A stretch of DNA of 64,000 nt from CAKUFA01 sp963618735 (GTDB taxonomy: Bacteria; Bacillota; Clostridia; Christensenellales; Aristaeellaceae). The DNA lies in contig CAVEUM010000003.1 of NCBI GenBank assembly GCA_963618735.1, positions 42,383 to 106,382 on the forward strand. The letters run 5' to 3'. The notes below the pieces were generated by a model, which saw nothing but the letters and a program-made list of their open reading frames with translations, was not told where the DNA came from and searched no databases. Both the position numbers and the translations under genes were made by a program. Numbering within the stretch: the first letter of the stretch is position 1; the number at the start of each line of letters is the position of its first letter. This document shows, one piece after another, positions 1 through 6,977 of the stretch.

Positions 1-2507
1 CCGTCAGCGCCAGTGATGGTGATTCCTGCATCCGTCTGCAGGTTGGACAGGGTGTAGATTACCAGATCGTCAATGTCATTTTCGCCGATGACTGCGCTGG
101 CCTTTGCACCGGGGGTGATGGTGTTCTTGCTGTTCTTCTTCACAGCCACCTCACTGGTCCAGTCCAGTGCGCCCGTCATGGCATTGTAGCGGCGAATCTG
201 GCAGTTGCCCTTGGAGCGGTTGGTCAGGGTATTGGCGGTGTAGAGCCACAGGTTGCCCTCATCATCAAAGTCCAGAGAAATGGCAGCATCCACTTCATCG
301 CCCGTTTCCACAGCCCACACGGTGGACAGGGTGGTGGTATCCACGCAGCGGAGGACACCCTTCACATCCGCATAGAAAACGTAGCTTTCATACATGGCAA
401 CAGAGGATTCCACAGCCGTCTGCTTCTTCTTCTCATTCGTTGCCTTCGACTTCAGCACCACCGTGGAAGGATCCAGCTTGATGGAGCCTACGTTGTAGTC
501 AAACTCCGTGCCAAGCTTCGTCACATACAGCATGCCGTTCGTGCCCGCGGTGACCAGCGTATCGGAGGTAGGATCAATCAGTGCGGAGGTTTCGAAGGAA
601 CCCACATCGTTGTACGCACGGTTCAGCTTGCCGTCCAGGCCATCGATCATGTAGATCTGCTCCTGGTTCAGCAGGTTGTAGAAGCGCAGGCCGATGGAGC
701 CTGTGCCGCTCTTCATCTTGCGAGCGTACTGACCCACGGTCATGATCGGGTATCCCAGAGGATGCAGGCTGACAGAGCCCTTCATGGGATAGCCCACATT
801 GATCGCATCGCGGGTTGCCACGCCGTCTGCCAGGTCAAGGAAATAGATCTTGCCGTCCAGGCCGCCGATGATAACTTCCTTCAGTGCCGTGGTATTCTTC
901 TTTTCATCCACAATGTTGGTGAAAGAACGTACCTCGCGGCTCCACTTGATGATGGCGGGCTGACCCGTCCAGCCAATGCCGTAATAGGTGTTGGAAGAGC
1001 CCCTCACGCTGCCAGCATCGGCCTTCCACTTCAGGCTCATGCCCGTCAGGCTGCCCACATTACCCACCGCTGCGTTGGTGCGGAAAGCATTGCCGCGATA
1101 GGTCATCACGCCATAAGGCATGGTGGTGTAATTGTCACCGGCGGGCATGGAGAGAATTTCATTCTCTGCACGGGTGTAGTTCGTCAGGCGCTTGGTGTTG
1201 GAGTACGCAACTTCCTCCGAAATCACCTTGGAGGGCAGTGCATCCGCAGAGGCTGCAGCCGTAAGCACGGGCACAGCGGTAGGCTCAGCAGTAGGCACAG
1301 CCGTGGGTTCGGGGGTATCGGTAGGTGCCACGGTCGGGGTTGCCGTAGGGGCAATGGTAGGGGTGGCCGTAGGCGCCAGGGTTGCCGTAGGGGCAATGGT
1401 GGGGGTGGCGGTCACCACAGGGGTGGACGTCACTGCAGGCGTTTCCGTTACCACGGGAGTTTCGGTTACCGCAGGGGTCTGAGTAGCAGGGACTTCCGTC
1501 ACCACAGGCGCTTCGGTCATCACGGGAGCTTCCGTCATCACAGGGGCTTCCGTCACCACAGGGGCGGCTGCAATGGTCAATTCCTGATACAGCTGGGTAT
1601 CCGCCCAGTTTTCACCATCGCTGATCTGCGCTGACACGGTGCCCTCGTAGCCATCCTCCACGGTGAAGGTCATGGTCCACAGGCGGGTATCCGTATTGTC
1701 TGCCGTCAGGGAGGCGGCGGTTTCAAGCACGTCGCCATTCTCATCCACAAGGCGCACGTCCGTTGTGGTTTTGTTGGTGGTCAGGCTGAACACAACGTCC
1801 ACAGGAGCGGTTCCCGCGGTATTTGTTGCAGAAAGCTCCTGTGCCTCAGCAGGCACAATCTTTTCCTGGCCAAAGAGCTGGCTCACCGTGGACTTGATGG
1901 TGCCCAGGGTGCCTGTAGCATCTTCAGGAATCAGCATAACGCCCAGAACCGCCAATGCCAGCACCAGTACAATGATCACCAGTGCGATCAGTGCGCCGTG
2001 ACGCTTGCGCGGTGCTGCCTCTTCTGCAACAGGAAGCGATTCAGGCTGTCTGGCCACAGGACGGCGAGCCGAAGTATTGATCTGCTCCGTGCGAACATAG
2101 TTAGCGTTCACAGGAGGACGACGGTCGTAGCCCGGTGCATTGACAGGACGGCGAGTACTCTCCTCACGCTCCGTCTGGGGACGCTGGGTGCGTGCACGAT
2201 CCAGGCTGGCAGGGCGGGGCACACTGCGGGATGCAGACGCGTCCGCTGAACGCGTGGTCGCCCGAGCCGTCACATGGGTAGACTTTGCCTGAGGACGGGG
2301 ATCATCCTCCTGCACCGCTTCATCGGACACCTGCACAGGCCGGGTTGCCTGCTCCTGTGTTTCTTCTTCCTGCGCATAGCGGGCGGAACGGCGGCGATGA
2401 GGACGTGCAGCCGTTTCCTCACTCACAGGCGTCACCACACGGGTTGCCTGTTCATCCGTACTTTGGGCATCAAGCTGCCCCTGCTGATCATCACGATAAT
2501 CGCTCAA
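1..2507 (-). CDS. Membrane-anchored PQQ-like beta-propeller protein (3' end outside window)
   Basis: The frame is open from a TTG at 2507 to the window edge (835 codons seen). The TTG follows a GGAG about 9 nt upstream and a good promoter. The order is: a charged, Arg/Pro-rich cytoplasmic segment (about 1-170), one membrane helix (about 172-195), a beta-rich Ig-like segment (about 200-310), a Thr/Pro/Glu linker built on repeated TEAPV and TPT-type units (about 313-420), then repeated blades such as GGLDGKIYFLDL, GTNGMLYVTKL and DVKGVLRCVD. Such blades are typical of PQQ-like (BamB-type) propellers, which mostly bind other proteins or cell-wall ligands. I infer a surface-displayed propeller held away from the membrane by the linker. 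No catalytic residues are recognised, and no function beyond scaffold or sensor is claimed. Confidence 0.85.
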   Translation of the reverse strand, partial: MSDYRDDQQGQLDAQSTDEQATRVVTPVSEETAARPHRRRSARYAQEEETQEQATRPVQVSDEAVQEDDPRPQAKSTHVTARATTRSADASASRSVPRPASLDRARTQRPQTEREESTRRPVNAPGYDRRPPVNANYVRTEQINTSARRPVARQPESLPVAEEAAPRKRHGALIALVIIVLVLALAVLGVMLIPEDATGTLGTIKSTVSQLFGQEKIVPAEAQELSATNTAGTAPVDVVFSLTTNKTTTDVRLVDENGDVLETAASLTADNTDTRLWTMTFTVEDGYEGTVSAQISDGENWADTQLYQELTIAAAPVVTEAPVMTEAPVMTEAPVVTEVPATQTPAVTETPVVTETPAVTSTPVVTATPTIAPTATLAPTATPTIAPTATPTVAPTDTPEPTAVPTAEPTAVPVLTAAASADALPSKVISEEVAYSNTKRLTNYTRAENEILSMPAGDNYTTMPYGVMTYRGNAFRTNAAVGNVGSLTGMSLKWKADAGSVRGSSNTYYGIGWTGQPAIIKWSREVRSFTNIVDEKKNTTALKEVIIGGLDGKIYFLDLADGVATRDAINVGYPMKGSVSLHPLGYPIMTVGQYARKMKSGTGSIGLRFYNLLNQEQIYMIDGLDGKLNRAYNDVGSFETSALIDPTSDTLVTAGTNGMLYVTKLGTEFDYNVGSIKLDPSTVVLKSKATNEKKKQTAVESSVAMYESYVFYADVKGVLRCVDTTTLSTVWAVETGDEVDAAISLDFDDEGNLWLYTANTLTNRSKGNCQIRRYNAMTGALDWTSEVAVKKNSKNTITPGAKASAVIGENDIDDLVIYTLSNLQTDAGITITGAD

Positions 2508-2550
2508 AGCTCTTTACTCCTTTGCGATACTTTTCTTGTATGTCCTTTCC

Positions 2551-2579
2551 ATTATACCTTATTAGGCGGGGATAAACAA
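2551..2579 (-). promoter_or_regulatory. Sigma-A promoter of the propeller gene
   Basis: On the minus strand, TTGTTT and TATAAT are separated by 17 bp, and the transcript would start about 35-40 nt before the TTG start codon. Confidence 0.75.
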
Positions 2580-2664
2580 GCTTTTCAACGAAATCTATGT
2601 AAATCTTCAGTCCCTGCGCGCCTGTTTCCGTCATAATTTCGTCAGCATAAGGAAAAAATGCGAA

Positions 2665-3129
2665 TTATTTCATTGCCTTTCTTTCTCTTCTTACTGCCAG
2701 CATATGCGTCCATCTTCTGGTGATGAACGTGCTGACGCCCAGGGCGAGGGCAATCATCACGATCTCCGTCATAGCCGTAACGCCTACGCTGACCGCGCTG
2801 TCCGTGCTTCCCTGGGTCAGAAGAGACATGGCACGGTACAAGCCCAGTCCGGGAATGGCGGGGATGACCGCCAGGGTGGTGCACGCCGTGGAAATCATGC
2901 GCATTTTCCGTGCGCCGTACTGAGCAATGAGTGCACCCGTCAGCATGCCAAGGAACATCGACATGGCATCGCTCAAACCGAGGGACAGCAAAATGGTATA
3001 CAGCGTATAGCCAAGGCCGCCCAGCAAGCTGGCGATAATCCAGCAGCGCCGCGGTGTGCGGAGCAGGAAGGCAAATCCCAGTGCAGCCAGGAAAGCGCCC
3101 ACAAAAGATTGCAAAGGTGAAGCGTTCAT
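2665..3129 (-). CDS. Threonine/serine exporter family protein, small membrane half (ThrE_2 type)
   Basis: This 154-residue, almost entirely hydrophobic protein has four or five predicted membrane helices. The frame extends further upstream, but ATG 3129 is chosen because it overlaps the TGA of the previous gene as ATGA (4 nt), the usual arrangement for this pair. ThrE of Corynebacterium is a single protein with an N-terminal DUF1212 half and a C-terminal DUF3815 half. In many Clostridia it is split into two genes as here. The pair is expected to export small amino acids or dicarboxylates; the substrate cannot be read from sequence. I see no clear terminator after its stop. Confidence 0.8.
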   Translation of the reverse strand: MNASPLQSFVGAFLAALGFAFLLRTPRRCWIIASLLGGLGYTLYTILLSLGLSDAMSMFLGMLTGALIAQYGARKMRMISTACTTLAVIPAIPGLGLYRAMSLLTQGSTDSAVSVGVTAMTEIVMIALALGVSTFITRRWTHMLAVRRERKAMK

Positions 3130-3893
3130 GCCCACATTCCTCCCAGCGTACGGCACAGACTGGCCGCAATCAGTGCACCGCCAGCCAGCAGGGCCGCTGT
3201 TAATGTTGCATGCAGCAGGTGTGAGCTGCCGGAAACCATGTCGCCGCGGAGGGTATCCTGCACGGCGTTCGTCATATAAAGGCCGGGCAGCAGGGGCATG
3301 ATGGCCGCACCAATGATGATATCCAGCTGACCAAGCCCCGTAATCATGTGCAGCAGGGTAGGAATCAACGTGCACACAAAGGCGCCAATCAGGCTGGTAA
3401 ACAGCGCGTTCATGCCATGCTTATCCAGCCAGTTGCACACCATCTGCACAATGGCAGCCGACAGGAACGCCAGCGTGCAGTCCAGGAAACTTCCTGCAAA
3501 CATCATAGCAAAGCCGCAGCCTACAACCGCCGCGCCAAGCACCAAAAGCCATGGGGACAACTCCGGGCGATGATGCTCCAGCTCCTGCAGCTTTTCCATC
3601 GCTTCCTCAGCCGTCAGCTTTTTTTCTTCCACATGGCGGGAAATGGCGTTCACCGCATCTACACTGACCAGATTTGTTCCCTTGCGGCGGATGCGTACCA
3701 CGCCCGTCTCCGTTGTTCCATCGTCCCGCCGATAGCTGATAAACACGCCGCTGGGGATGGCAAAGCTCTCCACGTTCTTCAGACCAAATGCGCGTCCCAT
3801 GCGGTTAATGGTCTCCTCCACGCGGAAGGTTTCGCCGCCGTTTTCCATAATGATTTGGCCTGCCAGTTCCAGTATTTCTATAGGATCTGCCAT
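3126..3893 (-). CDS. Threonine/serine exporter family protein, large half (ThrE/DUF1212 type)
   Basis: This is a 255-residue protein. A soluble N-terminal part (about 1-115) carries the family pattern GGETFRVEETINRM and later AIPSGVFIS. About four or five membrane helices follow. The start at 3893 is set by AAGGAGG 7 nt upstream; the 19 extra codons upstream overlap the preceding gene and have no ribosome site. It is translationally coupled to the small half downstream. The ribosome site lies in the last bases of the glycosyltransferase gene (gap 20 nt), so the three genes form one transcript. Role: the gating/soluble half of a split secondary exporter. Confidence 0.85.
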   Translation of the reverse strand: MADPIEILELAGQIIMENGGETFRVEETINRMGRAFGLKNVESFAIPSGVFISYRRDDGTTETGVVRIRRKGTNLVSVDAVNAISRHVEEKKLTAEEAMEKLQELEHHRPELSPWLLVLGAAVVGCGFAMMFAGSFLDCTLAFLSAAIVQMVCNWLDKHGMNALFTSLIGAFVCTLIPTLLHMITGLGQLDIIIGAAIMPLLPGLYMTNAVQDTLRGDMVSGSSHLLHATLTAALLAGGALIAASLCRTLGGMWA

Positions 3894-3913
3894 TGTTGTG
3901 CCTCCTTGGAGGA

Positions 3914-4738
3914 TCATTCGTCTACCGTTACGCGAAGCAAATACAGCCACAGGGTATGACGATATTCCTCATACGCCCCGCGATTGCAATACATCTGCTT
4001 CAGTGCCGCGTAAATGCGGAACTTCACGCGAATATTCCGTGCAGGATGACGGAGGCTGTCAAGTGCCTGATGCGCCGTCATTCCTTTCGGATTGCGAATA
4101 TATTCATACACCGACTTTCGGGTAAATGTCAAGCGTTTTACGTGTTCCAGATAGCTGCAAACGAAAACCATGTCTTCGCCGTAGCTAAGCCCTGATACAA
4201 ACTGCAGATCAAACCGGCGGATAATTTCCGTGCGGAAGAGTTTATTCCACAGCACGCCGTAGTAAAAGCTATTGGATTTACGGTTCATGTGCCTCAGAAA
4301 GTCATTATTATCCACCGTGTACTCACACTTGACCAGTGCACGCTCCCGATGGACATGCCCCACCACATCCGTATAGGCTGCCAGCACCAGATCCGCATGA
4401 TTCTCCTCTGCACAGTGCACGAGATGCTCAATGGAATCCATCGGAAGCACGTCATCCGCGTCAACAAAACGGGTGTACACGCCGTGGCATTGCGCTATGC
4501 CATGATTTCTGGCTTTGGAAACGCCTGCGTTTTCCTGATGAATGGCATGAATGCGCGGGTCTTTCGCCGCTTCCGTCTCCAGCACTTTGGCCGTTCCATC
4601 CGTGCTGCCGTCATCCACCACAATGATCTCCAGATTCTGCCATGTCTGGCATTGCACGCTGCTTAAGCACCGCGCCAAAGTGTGTTCTCCATTCCACACA
4701 GGAATGACCACACTAACCAAAGGACGATCTTCCATCAT
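3914..4738 (-). CDS. Family 2 glycosyltransferase
   Basis: This 274-residue protein has a GT-A fold signature. It begins VSVVIPVWNGEHTLARCL, followed by VVDDGSTDGT (nucleotide-sugar loop), NAGVSKARNHGI, and FVDADDVL as the DxD metal site near residue 95. A later GEDMVF resembles the ED acceptor-side motif. No membrane helix is present, so it acts at the cytoplasmic face of the membrane. It probably transfers a sugar to a cell-wall or surface glycan; donor and acceptor are unknown. ATG 4738 and ATG 4735 are adjacent and the start could be either. It is the first gene of the operon with the split ThrE-type exporter, an unusual companion. Confidence 0.85.
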   Translation of the reverse strand: MMEDRPLVSVVIPVWNGEHTLARCLSSVQCQTWQNLEIIVVDDGSTDGTAKVLETEAAKDPRIHAIHQENAGVSKARNHGIAQCHGVYTRFVDADDVLPMDSIEHLVHCAEENHADLVLAAYTDVVGHVHRERALVKCEYTVDNNDFLRHMNRKSNSFYYGVLWNKLFRTEIIRRFDLQFVSGLSYGEDMVFVCSYLEHVKRLTFTRKSVYEYIRNPKGMTAHQALDSLRHPARNIRVKFRIYAALKQMYCNRGAYEEYRHTLWLYLLRVTVDE

Positions 4739-4789
4739 ACTCCCCTACCTCACCATGACAGGTTCATTGCAATCCCGCCATATCAGTTC

Positions 4790-4818
4790 ATTGTATTCTG
4801 ATGTTCGGGTGCTGTCAA
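4790..4818 (-). promoter_or_regulatory. Sigma-A promoter of the glycosyltransferase/ThrE operon
   Basis: On the minus strand, a consensus TTGACA is separated from TACAAT by 17 bp. It lies just downstream of the rpsR terminator, so the two operons are cleanly separated. Confidence 0.8.
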
Positions 4819-4847
4819 TCAGGCAATATCGTGCGAATGTCGCGCAT

Positions 4848-4880
4848 AAAAAAATCCCCCGGCAATTCGTCGGGGGATTC
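4848..4880 (-). terminator. Terminator of rpsF-ssb-rpsR
   Basis: On the minus strand, AATCCCCC and GGGGGATT form an 8-bp stem followed by seven T, 13 nt after the rpsR stop codon. Confidence 0.9.
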
Positions 4881-4892
4881 ACATGCGGATGA

Positions 4893-5150
4893 TTAATCCA
4901 CCGTGAAGGGCAGCAGCGCGATGGCACGTGCGCGCTTGATGGCCTCGCTCAGCTGACGCTGATGCTTAGCGCAGTTGCCGGACATACGGCGGGGCAGGAT
5001 CTTGCCGCGCTCGTTGATGAAACGACGCAGACGGTTGATGTCCTTGTAGTCGATGTATTCGACCTTATCCACACAGAAGCTGCACACCTTACGACGGGGA
5101 CGACGTCCTCCGCGGGGGCGCGGCCTTCTTTCACCACGTTCTTCAGACAT
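4893..5150 (-). CDS. rpsR: 30S ribosomal protein S18
   Basis: This 85-residue protein binds the 30S platform as a dimer with S6. The Arg-rich N-terminus (RRPRPRGGRRPRRK) is followed by CSFCVDKVEYIDYKDINRLR and then GKILPRRMSGNCAKHQRQL, the characteristic S18 core. The CxxC plus a later Cys fits a zinc-ribbon (C+) form of S18. The start is supported by GAGAGGAGG 8 nt upstream. It is the last gene of the conserved rpsF-ssb-rpsR operon, 32 nt after ssb, and is directly followed by a strong terminator. Confidence 0.97.
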   Translation of the reverse strand: MSEERGERRPRPRGGRRPRRKVCSFCVDKVEYIDYKDINRLRRFINERGKILPRRMSGNCAKHQRQLSEAIKRARAIALLPFTVD

Positions 5151-5182
5151 TCGGATGGCCTCCTCTCAAGCTTACTTAAGCG

Positions 5183-5629
5183 TTAAAATGGCAAATCATC
5201 ATCGTTGGGTACCTGCGTAAAACCGTCATTCTGAGCGGTTACAGCATTGCTCACAGGAGCAGCTGCAGCAGGAGCATAGCCCATGCTTTCACCCTCAGCG
5301 CGGCTGGACAGGAACTCAACTTCATCAGCAGTGACTTCCAGAGATACGCGGGTCGTACCGTCGTTCGCCTGATAAGTGCGAGCGCTCAGCGGCCCGGACA
5401 CGAACACCTTGCGGCCCTTCGCCAGGTACTTCGAGCAATTCTCACCCAGCTGACGCCAGGCGGTAATGCGGAAGAACGTGGTCGATTCCTGCTGCTGACC
5501 AGCATTCTGCTGGTTGCGGCCGCGACGATCATTCACCGCGATGGTGAAATCGCACACGGAAATGCCACCTGCAACGGTGCGCAGCTCAGGGTCACGGGTC
5601 AGGTTACCGATCAAAATGATCTTGTTCAT
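5183..5629 (-). CDS. ssb: Single-stranded DNA-binding protein
   Basis: This 148-residue protein has an N-terminal OB fold beginning MNKIILIGNLTRDPELR and containing TTFFRITAWRQLGENCSKYL (about residues 1-107). A Gln/Ala-rich flexible tail follows, ending in the acidic tip DDDLPF. That tip is the conserved docking motif for RecO, PriA, RecQ and other repair proteins. The length and layout are normal for a Bacillota SSB. GAGGG precedes the ATG. It sits between rpsF and rpsR with gaps of about 21 and 32 nt, so it is made from the same message as S6 and S18. Confidence 0.97.
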   Translation of the reverse strand: MNKIILIGNLTRDPELRTVAGGISVCDFTIAVNDRRGRNQQNAGQQQESTTFFRITAWRQLGENCSKYLAKGRKVFVSGPLSARTYQANDGTTRVSLEVTADEVEFLSSRAEGESMGYAPAAAAPVSNAVTAQNDGFTQVPNDDDLPF

Positions 5630-5650
5630 GCTTTTACCCTCGTGGACGTC

Positions 5651-6052
5651 TTACTCAGCGTCAGCAGTAGCGGGAGCTTCTTCAGCGGGAGCAGCTTCAA
5701 CAGCAGCCTCAGCCACAGGAGCAGCCACGGGACGAGCAGCGCGAGGCTTCACATTGCTGCGCTTCTCAACCAGCTTCACCACCAGATAGCGGATGACGCT
5801 GTCGTAGATCTCCAGGTTACGCTCAAGCTCGCGGGGGAACTCAGCGGGTGCCTTGAAGGTCACCTGCACGTACCAACCCTCGGTCTTGTAGTTGATGGCA
5901 TACGCCAGGCGGCGCTTGCCCCAAGTCTCGTCGACCTTTTCCACCTCACCACCGTTAGCCACGATCAGGGCGGAAACCTTTTCAATCAGCTCCTTGCGAG
6001 CAGTTTCCTCCAGTGCAGTGTCGATGATGTAGGTCAAATCATACCTATTCAT
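5651..6052 (-). CDS. rpsF: 30S ribosomal protein S6
   Basis: This protein of 133 residues begins MNRYDLTYIIDTALEE. The S6 core runs to about residue 97 (GKRRLAYAINYKTEGWYVQVTF; LERNLEIYDSVIRYL). A C-terminal extension of about 35 residues, rich in Ala, Pro and Glu, is longer than in the shortest S6 proteins but common in Clostridia. ATG 6052 is chosen because GAGGAGG lies 8-10 nt upstream; the 20 codons further upstream sit in the leader hairpin. It is the first gene of rpsF-ssb-rpsR and is preceded by a leader that can form a perfect hairpin. Confidence 0.96.
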   Translation of the reverse strand: MNRYDLTYIIDTALEETARKELIEKVSALIVANGGEVEKVDETWGKRRLAYAINYKTEGWYVQVTFKAPAEFPRELERNLEIYDSVIRYLVVKLVEKRSNVKPRAARPVAAPVAEAAVEAAPAEEAPATADAE

Positions 6053-6077
6053 ACCTTTCACCTCCTCACGGACTTTG

Positions 6078-6099
6078 GCGCTACATCCATGTGTAGCGC
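6078..6099 (-). promoter_or_regulatory. Leader hairpin of rpsF mRNA
   Basis: On the minus strand, GCGCTACA and TGTAGCGC form a perfect 8-bp stem with a 6-nt loop, 25-50 nt upstream of the rpsF start. Many bacteria use an rpsF leader bound by the S6:S18 complex for feedback control. Whether this hairpin is that element is inference. Confidence 0.5.
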
Positions 6100-6118
6100 A
6101 AGGATGTGCCAAGATGAG

Positions 6119-6147
6119 ATTATAGCAGAATTGCCTCGCTTTGGCAA
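6119..6147 (-). promoter_or_regulatory. Sigma-A promoter of rpsF operon
   Basis: On the minus strand, TTGCCA and TATAAT are separated by 17 bp. The transcript would begin just upstream of the leader hairpin. Confidence 0.85.
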
Positions 6148-6201
6148 GTGGTTTTTCGCAGAAATTTTACGCCTGTTTTTCAACATTTTCGCCTTCAGGT
6201 G

Positions 6202-6230
6202 TTGAAAATCTTTCGTCACTATGCCATAAT
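6202..6230 (+). promoter_or_regulatory. Promoter of the ABC exporter pair
   Basis: On the plus strand, TTGAAA and CATAAT are separated by 17 bp. This promoter is divergent from the rpsF promoter. Confidence 0.7.
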
Positions 6231-6267
6231 GTCTTGAATGCTGAACGCATGAAGGAGGAAATGGATA

Positions 6268-6975
6268 ATGCTTCAAATCGACCACTACAGCAAGACCTTC
6301 GGCACAACGAAGGCTGTCGATGATCTTTCCCTGCATATTCATCCCGGTGAAATCTACGGTTTTATCGGTCACAACGGTGCCGGTAAAACCACCACGCTGA
6401 AGGCCGTAGCAGGCATTCTGAGCTTTACAGAGGGTTCCATCCTCATCGACGGCAAATCCATTCAGGAGGATCCTGTCGGCTGCAAAAAGATCATGGCGTA
6501 CATTCCTGACAATCCCGACCTTTACGAATTCATGACCGGTATGAAGTATCTGAACTTCGTTGCTGATGTTTTCGGCGTTTCCGCTGCCGATCGGAAGGCA
6601 CGCATTGATGAATACGCTGCCCGGTTTGAACTTACCGGCGCGCTGAACAATGCCATTGCCTCCTACTCCCATGGCATGAAGCAAAAGCTGGCCATTATCG
6701 CCGCATGGATTCATCAGCCGAAGCTTGTGCTGATGGACGAGCCCTTTGTGGGACTGGATCCCCTGGCTGCGCATCTGCTAAAGGAAATGATGCACGAGCT
6801 CTGCGACCAGGGCGGCGCGATTTTCTTCTCCACCCATGTGCTGGAAGTGGCGGAGAAGCTATGCGACAAGGTGGCCATCATCAAGGGCGGCAAGCTGATC
6901 CGCTCCGGCACCATGGAAGAAGTCCGCGGCGACAGCTCCCTGGAGCAGGTGTTCCTGGAACTGGAGGGTGATTGA
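6268..6975 (+). CDS. ABC transporter ATP-binding protein (ABC-2 exporter type)
   Basis: This 235-residue ATPase has Walker A GHNGAGKTT (about residues 34-42), a signature in the variant form YSHGMKQK, Walker B LVLMDEPFVGLDP and the H-loop in FFSTHVLE. The motif variant YSHGMKQ and the short length are typical of the CcmA/EcsA-like ATPases that drive ABC-2 permeases for drugs, lipids or peptides. ATG 6268 is preferred over ATG 6261 because AGGAGG is 9 nt upstream of it and only 2 nt from the other. It is followed at once by its permease gene. The substrate is unknown. Confidence 0.92.
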   Translation: MLQIDHYSKTFGTTKAVDDLSLHIHPGEIYGFIGHNGAGKTTTLKAVAGILSFTEGSILIDGKSIQEDPVGCKKIMAYIPDNPDLYEFMTGMKYLNFVADVFGVSAADRKARIDEYAARFELTGALNNAIASYSHGMKQKLAIIAAWIHQPKLVLMDEPFVGLDPLAAHLLKEMMHELCDQGGAIFFSTHVLEVAEKLCDKVAIIKGGKLIRSGTMEEVRGDSSLEQVFLELEGD

Positions 6976-6977
6976 GC

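Noticed and set aside
1250..1570. Short repeats that might suggest a CRISPR array or a tandem DNA repeat
   Set aside because: They are in-frame codon repeats for TEAPV/TPT units without spacers; they are explained by the protein stalk.
762..1634. Gly/His/Arg-rich plus-strand open frame and a Val/Gly-rich companion at 1192-1482
   Set aside because: Both are reverse readings of the Thr/Pro stalk repeats of the propeller gene on the minus strand.
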